This document shows, one piece after another, positions 9,210-18,004 of a stretch of 64,000 nt of DNA. The position numbers and the translations under genes were made by a program. Source of the DNA: Bin80 sp965116685 (lineage in GTDB: Bacteria > Bacteroidota > Rhodothermia > Rhodothermales > Bin80); the NCBI GenBank assembly GCA_965116685.1, contig OZ220707.1, forward strand, positions 3,348,001-3,412,000. Direction: 5' to 3'. Each line of letters starts with the position of its first letter. The stretch's first letter is position 1. The notes beneath the pieces were generated by a model that saw nothing but the letters and a program-made list of their open reading frames with translations, did not search any database and was not told where the DNA came from.

Positions 9210-9785
9210 CTAATTCTCTTCTTCAAGGATGGGGCCCAGGATCGTACGCAGATGAGCCGTCGCACGGCTTAATCTGGACATTACCGTACCTTGGGCGATC
9301 CCAAGTAGTTCAGCAGTTTCGATGACGGAGTATCCATCAATCAGTCGAAGTACAACGACTGCACGGTGATGGGGCTTAAGTTGATTCATCGCTGAATTAA
9401 TGAGTTGTATCCGATCAAAGCGTTCTGATTCAGGATCATCGGCTCCTGGTTCTGGCAGTTTGTCATCATCCCGGCTGATGAATCGCGAACGCAGGTTTTT
9501 TCGTCGTCGAAGAACATCAAGCGATGCATTAATCGCAATCCGTGTGAGGTACGTACGGCAGGCTGCCTCTCCGCGGAACCGGTGAAGTGTTTTATAAAAT
9601 CGAATGAAGACCACTTGAACCACATCATCCACGTCAGAGGTATTTCCAAGCATACCTGCAACGGTACGAGCCACCGTATGTTGATGTCGTTCAAGTATCT
9701 CGCGAAATGCATTTTGGTCTCCCTTTCGTGCGCGATCAAGCAGGATTTCATCTGAAGAAATGATTCCCACTTTTTCACGACTCAA
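9210..9785 (-). CDS. ECF-type RNA polymerase sigma factor
   Basis: 191-residue group 4 sigma factor. Region 2 spans about residues 14-90 (ARKGDQNAFREILERHQHTV, then DVDDVVQVVFIRFYKTLHRFRG for -10 recognition), and region 4 about 130-185 (LKPHHRAVVVLRLIDGYSVIETAELLGIAQGTVMSRL split over a helix-turn-helix). It probably controls its own operon, which contains two Spy-like proteins and a MacAB-type pump, as an envelope-stress regulon. No auto-regulated promoter could be assigned by eye. Confidence 0.92.
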   Translation of the reverse strand: MSREKVGIISSDEILLDRARKGDQNAFREILERHQHTVARTVAGMLGNTSDVDDVVQVVFIRFYKTLHRFRGEAACRTYLTRIAINASLDVLRRRKNLRSRFISRDDDKLPEPGADDPESERFDRIQLINSAMNQLKPHHRAVVVLRLIDGYSVIETAELLGIAQGTVMSRLSRATAHLRTILGPILEEEN

Positions 9786-9876
9786 CGTTACGGTTCATTT
9801 TTTTACAGTGCAAGACCATTTCATTGGTGTCTTTTTTCCAGAGGCAAAGCAGATCGATCCATAAGCAGAGCGGAGG

Positions 9877-10299
9877 TTACGGGCGATCCTCTTGATTTCT
9901 GCGACGCCTTTGTTGTCTTCGTTCTCGGTCCTGACTGTCCATAAATGTTCGGTACGAGGTCATTTGCTCAGGTGTCAAAAGCGCTGTAAGTGCGGTTTCG
10001 GTTTCCTGATTGATTGCCTGACGTTTGGCACGCATAGCCTGAAACTGGCCGCGACCTCCGCCGGGCTCAGGTCGAAGAGCCATCAAAGAATTTGCCTGGG
10101 TTTCCAGGATCGCACGAACTGCTGGAATCTGTTCATCCGCAAGCTCAAGCTTGGAGATCAGCGTGTCAATGAGGGCTCCCTGCATTTCTGGTGGGTTAGC
10201 GCGCGGCCCGCGTGGTCCTCGCTGGGCGAAACCACTCTGGACAAAAAACAGCCCACTCAAGAGCAGAATAAAGCATGGGAAAGAGGATGTGTGACGCAT
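9877..10299 (-). CDS. periplasmic Spy/LTxxQ-like protein
   Basis: 140 residues with a clear signal peptide (FILLLSGLFFVQSGFAQ). The mature part is helical, rich in Arg, Gln and Pro, with an LTPEQMTSYRTFMD motif resembling the LTxxQ signature of Spy/CpxP/ZraP proteins. It is the first gene on the minus strand before the sigma factor, about 90 bases away, and likely belongs to the same stress unit. A basic C-terminus (RRQQRRRRNQEDRP) resembles that of the second Spy-like gene in the operon, pointing to an ancient duplication. Confidence 0.65.
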   Translation of the reverse strand: MRHTSSFPCFILLLSGLFFVQSGFAQRGPRGPRANPPEMQGALIDTLISKLELADEQIPAVRAILETQANSLMALRPEPGGGRGQFQAMRAKRQAINQETETALTALLTPEQMTSYRTFMDSQDRERRQQRRRRNQEDRP

Positions 10300-10471
10300 G
10301 AGTTGAAAAAATAATAAATTCTTTAGCTGCTTAGACGATTTGTCGGGAAAAATCTTCCCGAACTCGCGTGAAAAACGAATTTATCAGGATGATCATTTTG
10401 TAAACAGTGTAACCGATTGCCTGACGTGTCGTAATTTTCGAAGAAATCAACGAACTGAAATTAAATTCATC

Positions 10472-11665
10472 ATGGCATATAAAGGTACAATCGGAATTCT
10501 TACGGGTGGTGGCGATGTGCCGGGATTGAACCCGGCAATTCGTGCTGTTACCGTTCGTGCACTGCGCGAAGGATACAGAGTACTCGGGATCAAGCGAGGG
10601 TGGGCAGGGCTGGTTGATCTTGTTCAGGATTCCGAGGCGGACAACTCAGGAAGTGTGCAAGAACTCAAGGAATCCACAGTGAATGCCGCTGCACGCACAG
10701 GAGGGACATTCCTGCATAGCTCACGCACACGGCCAAGCCACCTGCCGAAGAGTACACTGCCGGCACACTTGCGGGATCAGTTCAAGGAGGAGGTGAATGA
10801 CGTCACCTCCGCAGTGCTCTCAAATATTGAATACCTTGGCATTGATTATCTCATCCCAATTGGGGGAGATGACACGCTTAGCTATGGTTATCGCTTACAC
10901 AAAGAAGGTGTGAAGGTCGTGGCAATCCCCAAAACCATGGACAATGATGTGCCAGGTACGGATTATTGCATTGGGTTTGGTACATGTGTGACCAGAACGA
11001 TTGAATTGGCCAATACATTGCGGACTTCCGCAGGGTCACATGAGCGTTTTCTAGTCATTGAGGTTTTTGGTCGTTATGCAGGTTATTCAGCACTTTTGCC
11101 GGCGATGGCCGGTGCAGCGGACCGCTGCGTGATTCCCGAGGCTGATTTTGATATAGATCAATTAACGGACCTGATGGTCTATGATCGGAATCGACATCCC
11201 AGCCGCTATTCTGTTGTATTGGTCTCGGAGGGGGCAAAAATCAGGGGAGACGATCAGATGTCCTTTTTGGGGTCTGAGAAGGATCAGTACGGGCATGCGA
11301 AGCTGGGCGGAATCGGGATTCGGGTTGGCACAGAATTGAAGCAGCGATCACCAGCATATAATCAGGGTAAGCGGATCAATGTTGTGAATCAGCGACTGGG
11401 ATATCTGGTGCGTTGCGGAGCGCCGGATGCCCTGGATTCTGTCGTACCAATAGCGTACGGTAATTTAGCTCTAGATTTAATTCTGGAAGGCACATCAGGG
11501 CGTCTGGTTAATATTCGCAATGGAGTGTATGGAAATATTTCGATGGAAGTGATTAGCGGACCGCACAAAGTGGTGGATATCGAAAAATTCTATAATGTCG
11601 AGCGGCTTCGTCCCAATTTCAAGGATCTCCAAGATGCCCCTCTGTTCATCATAAACTCTGACTAG
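10472..11665 (+). CDS. 6-phosphofructokinase, pyrophosphate-type active site
   Basis: Phosphorylates fructose 6-phosphate in glycolysis. 397 residues from ATG 10472; the frame is open upstream but MAYKGTIGILTGGGDVPGLNPA is the natural beginning. Motifs: phosphate-donor loop GGGDVPG (12-18), PIGGDDTLSYG (129-139), PKTMDNDVPG (153-162), and the substrate region VFGRYAGY (198-205). Residue 134 is Asp (GGDD), where ATP-dependent enzymes have Gly, and residue 154 is Lys in PKTMDND. This Asp/Lys pair is the established signature of pyrophosphate-dependent enzymes, so reversible PPi-PFK activity is predicted. Upstream lies the divergent Spy-like gene. Confidence 0.88.
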   Translation: MAYKGTIGILTGGGDVPGLNPAIRAVTVRALREGYRVLGIKRGWAGLVDLVQDSEADNSGSVQELKESTVNAAARTGGTFLHSSRTRPSHLPKSTLPAHLRDQFKEEVNDVTSAVLSNIEYLGIDYLIPIGGDDTLSYGYRLHKEGVKVVAIPKTMDNDVPGTDYCIGFGTCVTRTIELANTLRTSAGSHERFLVIEVFGRYAGYSALLPAMAGAADRCVIPEADFDIDQLTDLMVYDRNRHPSRYSVVLVSEGAKIRGDDQMSFLGSEKDQYGHAKLGGIGIRVGTELKQRSPAYNQGKRINVVNQRLGYLVRCGAPDALDSVVPIAYGNLALDLILEGTSGRLVNIRNGVYGNISMEVISGPHKVVDIEKFYNVERLRPNFKDLQDAPLFIINSD

Positions 11666-11819
11666 GGAGTAGCCCACCCCCTTACGGAATAGATCAAAGC
11701 AGCAGACAGTCCCATTGGATGCATATCAAGGCCCGTGGGGTTGCCTGCTCCCTGGAAACGAGAAATTTTTCTCGAAAACAACCGGAAAAACACAAAAATT
11801 CCTGAATTGTTTGGCTATT

Positions 11820-11917
11820 GAACCTGTTGCAAAACCCTCTCATTTGGAGGAAAATATTGCTCTGAGGGTGTCTACGGGCATAGAATGTGGATTGCAGAAG
11901 AGTTTTGCAAGAACCTC
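11820..11917. mobile_element. 98-bp MITE-like element, copy A
   Basis: A 98-base unit flanked by a TATT target duplication (11816-11819 and 11918-11921). The ends carry imperfect inverted repeats sharing TTGCAAAAC. On the reverse strand it aligns without gaps to 53305-53402 at about 82% identity. It encodes nothing, is too short to be autonomous, and resembles ends of IS5-type elements. It fills much of the gap between the phosphofructokinase and the ammonium transporter and ends about 65 bases before the transporter start, so it could influence that promoter. Confidence 0.7.
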
Positions 11918-11985
11918 TATTGTAATTATTTTTCCTAAATTATTAAGGTCTTCACTTGCTTCATCCTTAATAAATCTGGAAAATA

Positions 11986-13350
11986 ATGCCTTACAAAAAA
12001 CTTTATGCATTGGCAGGATTGGGTCTGCTGATGCCTTTCTCAGCTTTTGCCCAGGAAGCAGATGCAGTAGCGTCCATTAATGGTGCAGATACGGCGTGGT
12101 TGTTGATTTCCACGGCTCTTGTTCTGCTGATGACCCCTGCACTGGCGTTCTTTTACGGGGGGCTTGTCCGCTCTAAGAACGCACTCAATACAATGATGAT
12201 GAGCTTTGTGGCCCTGGGGGTTTCCGGTACGCTGTGGGCGATTGCTGGATACTCTCTTGCCTTTGGCCCGGGGAATGCCTGGTTTGGCGATTTCTCAATG
12301 TCCTTTCTGACAGGTGTTGGGCTGGATCCCAATGGTACAATCCCGGATATGCTTTTCATGGGATTTCAGGGAACGTTCGCCATCATTACTGCTGCGCTCA
12401 TATCCGGTGCAGTCGTAGAGCGAATGAAATTTATCCCTTATGTCATATTTATTGGTCTCTGGGGGTTGATCGTGTATGCACCAGTATGCCATTGGGTGTG
12501 GGGAGGTGGCTGGCTCGGTGACCTCGGCGCATTAGACTTTGCCGGTGGTGCAGTTGTCCATGTAAATGCAGGAATTGCAGCGGTAGTAGCTGCACGGGTG
12601 CTGGGCCCACGCAAAGATTATGGGCGGGAAGCACTTCTGCCTCATAACGTCCCCTTCGTACTCCTGGGGGCTGGTGTTCTCTGGTTTGGATGGTTTGGTT
12701 TTAATGGTGGGAGTGCGCTTGCGGCAGATGGGATTGCTGCTCTGGCACTTGTCAACACATTGCTTGCACCGGCAGCAGGAGTCTTTGTCTGGACTCTATT
12801 GGATCAGTTTACCACAGGAAAAGTTACGGCAGTTGGTATTGCCACCGGCATCGTTGTTGGCTTGGTGGCCATCACACCGGCTGCGGGGTTTGTGAGTCCT
12901 GGAGGGGCGATCATCCTGGGAGCAATTGCGGTAATCCCGAGCTATTTTATCATCAAATGGCGTACCAGAACGAGCCTGGATGATTCTTTGGATGTGTTTG
13001 CTGCCCACGGTATGGGAGGAATTATGGGAGCACTGTTGACAGGAGTGTTGGCAACGGCAGCATTTGGTTCAGGGGTTGAGGGGCTATTTTTCAGTGGCGA
13101 CTTCGGACAACTCGGAATCCAGGCTTTGTCCGTTGCTGCAGTTGCGGTATATAGTGGTGGCTTGACGTACATCATCCTGAAGGCGATTGGGTTAGTAGTT
13201 GGTTTGCGGGCTGAATCCTTCGATGAAGGCTTGGGGATGGATCTCGTGGCACATGGAGAGGAAGCATACGCAACGGGAGAAGGGGCCGTTCTGCTTCATG
13301 AGACAGAGGCACCTGCACGCGTCAACGGTATCAAAAACGGCAATAAATAA
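11986..13350 (+). CDS. amtB: ammonium transporter (Amt family)
   Basis: Inner-membrane channel for ammonium/ammonia. 454 residues: a cleavable signal peptide (LGLLMPFSAFAQ), then about eleven transmembrane helices. Typical motifs are ALAFFYGGLVRSKNALNTMM, the VHVNAGIAA segment with the pore histidine, WFGWFGFNGGSALA, and DDSLDVFAAHGMGG with the second pore histidine. The C-terminal tail (GLDLVAHGEEAY-type, here GMDLVAHGEEAYATGEG) is the cytoplasmic P-II interaction region. It forms an operon with the P-II gene 14 bases downstream. Confidence 0.96.
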   Translation: MPYKKLYALAGLGLLMPFSAFAQEADAVASINGADTAWLLISTALVLLMTPALAFFYGGLVRSKNALNTMMMSFVALGVSGTLWAIAGYSLAFGPGNAWFGDFSMSFLTGVGLDPNGTIPDMLFMGFQGTFAIITAALISGAVVERMKFIPYVIFIGLWGLIVYAPVCHWVWGGGWLGDLGALDFAGGAVVHVNAGIAAVVAARVLGPRKDYGREALLPHNVPFVLLGAGVLWFGWFGFNGGSALAADGIAALALVNTLLAPAAGVFVWTLLDQFTTGKVTAVGIATGIVVGLVAITPAAGFVSPGGAIILGAIAVIPSYFIIKWRTRTSLDDSLDVFAAHGMGGIMGALLTGVLATAAFGSGVEGLFFSGDFGQLGIQALSVAAVAVYSGGLTYIILKAIGLVVGLRAESFDEGLGMDLVAHGEEAYATGEGAVLLHETEAPARVNGIKNGNK

Positions 13351-13364
13351 AAAAATCAAATAAA

Positions 13365-13715
13365 ATGAAACTCGTAAAAGCAATCATCCGGCCATCAACC
13401 CTGTCGGATGTACTTCGCGCTCTCTATGCAGCAGATATTACCGGACTGACGGTTTCGAAAGTGCGTGGACATGGCGGTGAAGTAGAAGTGGTTGGAACGT
13501 ATCGCGGAACGACCGCGAAAATGGAATTACAAGACAAGATCATGATTGACATAGGCGTTTCTGATGATTTTGTCGATGTTGCTGTGGACGCGATCTGCGG
13601 CGCTGCAGCCACAGGTAATGTCGGTGACGGTAAGATTTTCGTGTTCCCGGCTGAACGCGTTATTCGCGTTCGAACCAGAGAGGAGGATGTGGCAGCGGTA
13701 ACTCCGATACGTTAA
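13365..13715 (+). CDS. P-II nitrogen regulatory protein (GlnB/GlnK-like)
   Basis: Trimeric signal protein that blocks the ammonium channel and reads 2-oxoglutarate and ATP/ADP. 116 residues; N-terminal MKLVKAIIRP, T-loop region GGEVEVVGTYRGTTAKM (37-53), and a C-terminal GDGKIFVFPAERVIRVRTREE signature. Tyr46 and the YRG turn are kept, but position 51, the uridylylated tyrosine in GlnB, is Ala (RGTTA instead of RGAEY), so standard uridylylation is not expected. Linkage to the amt gene makes it a GlnK-type partner. Confidence 0.93.
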   Translation: MKLVKAIIRPSTLSDVLRALYAADITGLTVSKVRGHGGEVEVVGTYRGTTAKMELQDKIMIDIGVSDDFVDVAVDAICGAAATGNVGDGKIFVFPAERVIRVRTREEDVAAVTPIR

Positions 13716-13767
13716 TCGGGGGAATGATTATCGGAAACTCGTGGGGCTTGCCTGCATAGGCGTAGTT

Positions 13768-13860
13768 TGCATATTCCGATGATGTGGACCACCCATTCCG
13801 AGTGAAGTGGGCCACCATTCCGAGCGAAGTGGGCCACCGTTCCGAGCGAAGTGGGCCACT
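13768..13860. repeat. left IS21 end, four 22-bp transposase-binding-type repeats
   Basis: Four tandem units of about 22 bases with the consensus CATTCCGAGCGAAGTGGGCC, the first being the divergent terminal copy. Multiple end repeats of this kind are the IstA binding sites in IS21 elements. Confidence 0.8.
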
Positions 13861-13881
13861 TATGTGTTGTCAGACTGTCGT

Positions 13882-14643
13882 TCATGACTCTGTGGATTCG
13901 ATGATCAATTCTTGTTCTGCTTTTACCTTGCGCATGGAGTCACCGGTCAACTGAATTTTGTGTGCATTGTTGACGATTCGATCCAGAATTGCGTCGGCTA
14001 ATGTAGGATCTTCCATGGTCTGATGCCATTTGTCAATGGGGTACTGACTGGTGATAATGGTGGATCGCAGCGTATAGCGGTCGTCCACGAGTTCCATCAG
14101 ATCCCGCTGTTGTGCGCGGTTCATGCCATGTAGTCCCCAATCATCCAAGATGAGTACATCGGCGCGGATCAACGGTTTCCACACGCGGAGATAGGTACGC
14201 TCATCGCGCGCAATCTGAAGGGTTTCCAACAGGCGATGCAGGCGGTCGTAGCGCACTCGGAAGTTTTCCAGACAGGCTTTGTGGGCCAGCGCACAGGCCA
14301 CGTAACTCTTGCCGACTCCGGTGGGCCCGGTAATCAGGACATTCTGTCGTCGTCGGATCCATTGGCAAGTGGCCAGGTGAAGCATCAGGCGCCGGTCGAG
14401 TCCGCGAGACGGACGGTAGTCCAGATCCGCCATACAGGCTTGCAGACGCAGTTTGGCAGTCTTTAATCGCCGGGCCAGTCGCCGATCTTCACGTACGGCT
14501 TCTTCATGGTCCACCATGAGGCCAAGACGATCCATGAACGACATTGCCTCAATGTCGGGCATCTCCAATTGGTTGCGCAGTGCGGTGGCCATGCCGCCAA
14601 GTCGCATCTGTTCCAGTTTTAAGACGGTTGGATGGATAAGCAT
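13882..14643 (-). CDS. istB: IstB helper ATPase of IS21 element
   Basis: 253-residue AAA+ ATPase that assists IstA in target choice. Walker A GPTGVGKSY, Walker B VLILDDWGL, and sensor region RSTIITSQYPIDKWHQ are present, with the usual N-terminal helical domain. Its start overlaps the istA stop (TAATG), so translation is coupled. Length is normal and no damage is visible. Confidence 0.96.
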   Translation of the reverse strand: MLIHPTVLKLEQMRLGGMATALRNQLEMPDIEAMSFMDRLGLMVDHEEAVREDRRLARRLKTAKLRLQACMADLDYRPSRGLDRRLMLHLATCQWIRRRQNVLITGPTGVGKSYVACALAHKACLENFRVRYDRLHRLLETLQIARDERTYLRVWKPLIRADVLILDDWGLHGMNRAQQRDLMELVDDRYTLRSTIITSQYPIDKWHQTMEDPTLADAILDRIVNNAHKIQLTGDSMRKVKAEQELIIESTES

Positions 14644-16193
14644 TAATCGGTTCCGTTGGATGAATAGTAGTGGGATCCACGAATGTTTTCGTGGTCAATG
14701 GGGGGCGTCTGGCTCCGTTGGGTTGCGGTCCGTTTCAGGATCTGTTTCACGGCTGGCGAGCTCAGAGTTTGTCTCTCTAACGCAATCCCACATGCTTTCT
14801 CCAACCCGTCACGGCCAAACTCATTCTCCAGCCGCAGAATTGCCATGCAGCGCCGATAGACCTGCTCGGGAATCCGAGCCCATGCAAAGTTCGCTTGAAT
14901 CAATGCGGTCGTCTGCGGACCAATGGTTTGTGCCCAGTCGATGAATCGCTGGGGCGACCACCGCGCATACTCTCGGTGATGATCCGGCATATGCAGCGGG
15001 TCGGTCGTGTATCGACCGCCGGATCGACGACGCACATGAGATGCAATTCGATTCTCTCCATCGTAAATCTCTACGGTCGATGAACGGATCAATCCCCGCA
15101 CCAACCTCCCAAGATAGGAATACGGCACACTGTAGCAGTGTTTTTCAATCTGGACATGGTAATCCGGGGCAACTTTCCGCATGCTGGTCCACTCCCCATA
15201 CTCGTACGGGTTGGTCGGCAATGGGCGCAGGGCGGGTTGATCCACGTCTTCAAACCTGCTTTGTCGGGTGCCGGACATCTTCTGGAAGGGGGTCCGATTG
15301 AACGCCTTTACCCCTTCTAAAATGGCTGCATTGAGCTCCGGTAGACTGAAGAAGCTCACGTTGCGTAAGGGGGCCAGAATCTGACGCTGGGTACATAATA
15401 CTCCCGTTTCCACTGCACTTTTATCTCTGGGTTTCCTCGGGCGAGCGGGCAGCACCGTCACTCGGTAATGCTCCGTCAAATCGCGGAACGATTCATTCAG
15501 AACGGGAACATCATCTTTCTGGAATCGAATCACCGCGGACTTCAGATTGTCCGGCACAATCGCGCGCGGTACCCCTCCGAAAAATTCCAATGTCCGGCGA
15601 ACCGACTCGCAGAAATCCTTTGCCTTTTGGGTCTCCGTGGCTTCCGCATACAGATAGTTGGACGCTCCCAGTACGGCAACAAACAACTCCACGGTCCGCT
15701 CCTCACCGGTATCTGGATCCACCACACATGGCTTCTTTCCCGAATAATCCACGAACAAGCGGTCGCCCCCCTTATGGGTATGACGCATCACCGGATCCAT
15801 ATGCTTCGAGCGCCAACGGCGATAGAGATCGCAATAGCGACTGTACTGGTACCCAGTCGGGTGCGTCTCAATATACTCCCTCCAAAGCTGCGCCAGAGTC
15901 AGCGCCCTGTGTTTGGTGAGCTCCTGCTCAACCTCAACCCAGTTCGGCACGGACCGCTGAGTTGAAGCACTGCGGGCCGAACCAGGATAGAGGATCTTCT
16001 CCAGCTCCACATCCGTCATCTTCTCAGGTAACGGCCAGGTCAAGTTCGCCACCGTTGCACGCTCAAGAATCCGGGAAACCGAACCGCGACCAACTCCCAC
16101 ATGGCGAGCAATCGCGCGTTTGGACAACTTGGACACAAATCGTAGTTTCAGAATGTGCTTGATCTTTCTCATCAATACTCGTTTTGCAGGCAT
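14643..16193 (-). CDS. istA: IstA transposase of IS21 element
   Basis: 516-residue DDE transposase. An N-terminal helix-turn-helix (SKRAIARHVGVGRGSVSRIL) binds the end repeats. The catalytic core includes GDRLFVDYSGKKP (first Asp) and GVPRAIVPDNLKSAV (second Asp), followed by the typical C-terminal beta-barrel segment (DYHVQIEKHCYSVPYSYLG). Intact, so the element may be active. Confidence 0.96.
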   Translation of the reverse strand: MPAKRVLMRKIKHILKLRFVSKLSKRAIARHVGVGRGSVSRILERATVANLTWPLPEKMTDVELEKILYPGSARSASTQRSVPNWVEVEQELTKHRALTLAQLWREYIETHPTGYQYSRYCDLYRRWRSKHMDPVMRHTHKGGDRLFVDYSGKKPCVVDPDTGEERTVELFVAVLGASNYLYAEATETQKAKDFCESVRRTLEFFGGVPRAIVPDNLKSAVIRFQKDDVPVLNESFRDLTEHYRVTVLPARPRKPRDKSAVETGVLCTQRQILAPLRNVSFFSLPELNAAILEGVKAFNRTPFQKMSGTRQSRFEDVDQPALRPLPTNPYEYGEWTSMRKVAPDYHVQIEKHCYSVPYSYLGRLVRGLIRSSTVEIYDGENRIASHVRRRSGGRYTTDPLHMPDHHREYARWSPQRFIDWAQTIGPQTTALIQANFAWARIPEQVYRRCMAILRLENEFGRDGLEKACGIALERQTLSSPAVKQILKRTATQRSQTPPIDHENIRGSHYYSSNGTD

Positions 16194-16316
16194 AGTTCAT
16201 CGCGTTTAGTGAAACTAAAAGCTATGACAAACCATATCTGGATTCGATGAAAATTAAACCGCTTCCAGTTTGGATGAGCGCTCATCAGCACTCCATAATA
16301 CTGGTGGCTTGCAGGG

Positions 16317-16496
16317 TGACCCACTTCGCCCGGAATGGTGGCCCACTTCACTCGGAATGGTGGCCCACTTCGCTCGGAATGGTGGCCCACTTCGCTCGGA
16401 ACGGTGGCCCACTTCGCTCGGAACGGTGGCCCACTTCGCTCGGAATGGTGGCCCACTTGGATCGGAATCAGTGGCCCACTTGGATCGGAATACGCA
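16317..16496. repeat. right IS21 end, eight 22-bp repeats
   Basis: Eight tandem copies of a 22-base unit close to GTGGCCCACTTCGCTCGGAA; the two outermost read GTGGCCCACTTGGATCGGAA. Units 3 to 6 differ at one base only. This is more copies than the few usually seen at an IS21 end and suggests recent unit amplification. Confidence 0.85.
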
Positions 16497-16655
16497 GGCG
16501 TAGTTAGTCTGGTTGAGTTGGGATGACGAACCTGGCGAGAAAACCAATCGCTGACAGGGGGTGGGAGCCATGTCTGGAGTTGCTAGGGCAGGGAGGCAAT
16601 GAGCGATGAAACACCCATTCCCTAGGTTCGCGCCCAAGCAAACTAGCGAGTGCCC

Positions 16656-16699
16656 AGCCGGGGTGCCTGGAGTTTTTCTCCGGGTATCCCGGCTTTTTG
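16656..16699 (+). terminator. rho-independent terminator
   Basis: A 15-base stem (16656-16670 with 16680-16694, containing G-T pairs) around a nine-base loop, followed by a T run. It faces the plus strand. Without the IS21 insertion it would lie about 250 bases after the P-II gene, so it may be the original terminator of the amt/P-II operon. Confidence 0.7.
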
Positions 16700-16710
16700 T
16701 TTGCGAGGCT

Positions 16711-16908
16711 TCAGAGACCGCCAAAGAAGTAGATTTTGCCGAAACGCCATTTGTGCAGTTGGCTGACCTATTTGCCGGCATGGTTGCTTATACCCGCACA
16801 AAGTCACACGTTATTCAGACATTGATGGCCGAGAGGCAAAGACGACAAGAACTATTCCCCGATGATGTTCCTGCCTCTCCCGCATCCGAAACAGATTGGG
16901 TCAAATAA
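16711..16908 (+). pseudogene. C-terminal remnant, DUF3800-like protein
   Basis: The frame gives ETPFVQLADLFAGMVAYTR followed by a basic helical end, which resembles the conserved C-terminal QLADLxAG motif of DUF3800-type proteins. The upstream two thirds of such a protein are missing; the frame upstream runs through a terminator hairpin. I read it as a decayed fragment. The family match is by motif only. Confidence 0.4.
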
Positions 16909-16947
16909 CTCACTCACTCGGAAGGGGAAAGGTTTATCGAAGAGTTT

Positions 16948-18003
16948 TCATCTCCGAGTCTCGGAGTGTGACGACTCAAAGGGATGGAATTGCCAGACTT
17001 CAAGCGTTCTATTGCCCGTCTCACCAGACGGAAGTAGCTCATAGCCCCCCAACGTATACATAAGTCCTTTCTTAGTTAACATGATGTCCAAACTTTGATC
17101 ATCCGTAGTACTTATGCTAGTCTCCGTTTCCATATTCACGATGGTCATGTTGAATTCGGTGGGATACTGAAACGTCACCATACGGTGGTTTTCATCCAAT
17201 TCAAAGATCCCGTCTGAGTAAGTGAATTCATGCGCAAGTTCCTGTAATTCGTACACACGATCGTTCCCTTGGGAAGTCATATCTTGCTCAGGGGGACGAT
17301 AGGACATCGGTTGAAACAACACTGGATCGCTGCCTAACCATAGAGGCTCTCCATCACTGCTCTCTGCATAACGATAGAATGTTCCACGATCAAAGCAGGC
17401 GATCTGTCGCCCTATATAGCCTCTCTTTACAGCGGTTGATCTTGGGAACTTGGGTTTCCTGAGATCATAGTCTCGCACGATGCCCGATTCAATAGAATAG
17501 GCATGGATCTGGGGAGGTCTGGCCGAGGGATCGATGAAATAGACTGTGTCTTGGCGTTCACAGAATGATGGGCGATTGGGAAGTATCCCCAAGAGCCGCT
17601 GCTTACATGATCCGTCTGCATTGAGGGCATAGACCCCACGTGATGTGACTGCAACCATGTCGCCGTTCTTTAGAAATCGTGCAGACAGTAAACTCCCCCC
17701 ATCTTCTGGGTTGCAGCGTGAGATATCAATCGTGCGGACATGTCGCCCGGAAGCTGTGAAGACGTACAACATCCGCATCACATCATCCGTCACCAAAAAT
17801 TCTTCTCGGTCAGACATATCAACAAAACCAATCTGACCAATGAGTACCGAAGCGTCAAGACGAATCGTATCTATGGGAGTGAAGAGATCTTCAAACTCCA
17901 TGAAGTCCGATTCCACCACACGGTACTGCGGACCCGACGGTTGGCATGCTGATATGCATGCCAACCACAAGATGCAAGCAACTGAGCCCAGCCGGAGTGG
18001 CAT
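16948..18003 (-). CDS. six-bladed beta-propeller lipoprotein
   Basis: 351 residues from ATG 18003, with a lipoprotein signal ending in ACISAC. The mature protein is beta-rich with NHL/TolB-like blade units (GQIGFVDMSDREEFLVTD, GRHVRTIDISR, GVYALNADGSCKQRLLG). It resembles the 6-bladed beta-propeller lipoproteins common in Bacteroidota, whose ligand is unknown. The start is one base after the stop of the small Cys-rich gene upstream, so the two form a coupled pair. Such propellers are often paired with NVEALA-type small peptides. Confidence 0.65.
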   Translation of the reverse strand: MPLRLGSVACILWLACISACQPSGPQYRVVESDFMEFEDLFTPIDTIRLDASVLIGQIGFVDMSDREEFLVTDDVMRMLYVFTASGRHVRTIDISRCNPEDGGSLLSARFLKNGDMVAVTSRGVYALNADGSCKQRLLGILPNRPSFCERQDTVYFIDPSARPPQIHAYSIESGIVRDYDLRKPKFPRSTAVKRGYIGRQIACFDRGTFYRYAESSDGEPLWLGSDPVLFQPMSYRPPEQDMTSQGNDRVYELQELAHEFTYSDGIFELDENHRMVTFQYPTEFNMTIVNMETETSISTTDDQSLDIMLTKKGLMYTLGGYELLPSGETGNRTLEVWQFHPFESSHSETRR

Positions 18004-18004
18004 A

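Larger units (their letters stand above)
13768..16496. mobile_element. complete IS21-family insertion sequence
   Basis: 2729-bp element with istA and istB on the minus strand. The ends begin TGCATATTCCGAT (left) and, on the reverse strand, TGCGTATTCCGAT (right), so the element starts TG and ends CA as IS21 members do. The 9-base word GGCGTAGTT occurs directly outside both ends (13759-13767 and 16497-16505), a target duplication. It sits downstream of the P-II gene, between that gene and a strong hairpin terminator. Confidence 0.93.

Noticed and set aside
13768..16496. 22-bp repeat arrays as a CRISPR array
   Set aside because: Units are directly adjacent without spacers and lie at the ends of an IS21 element.
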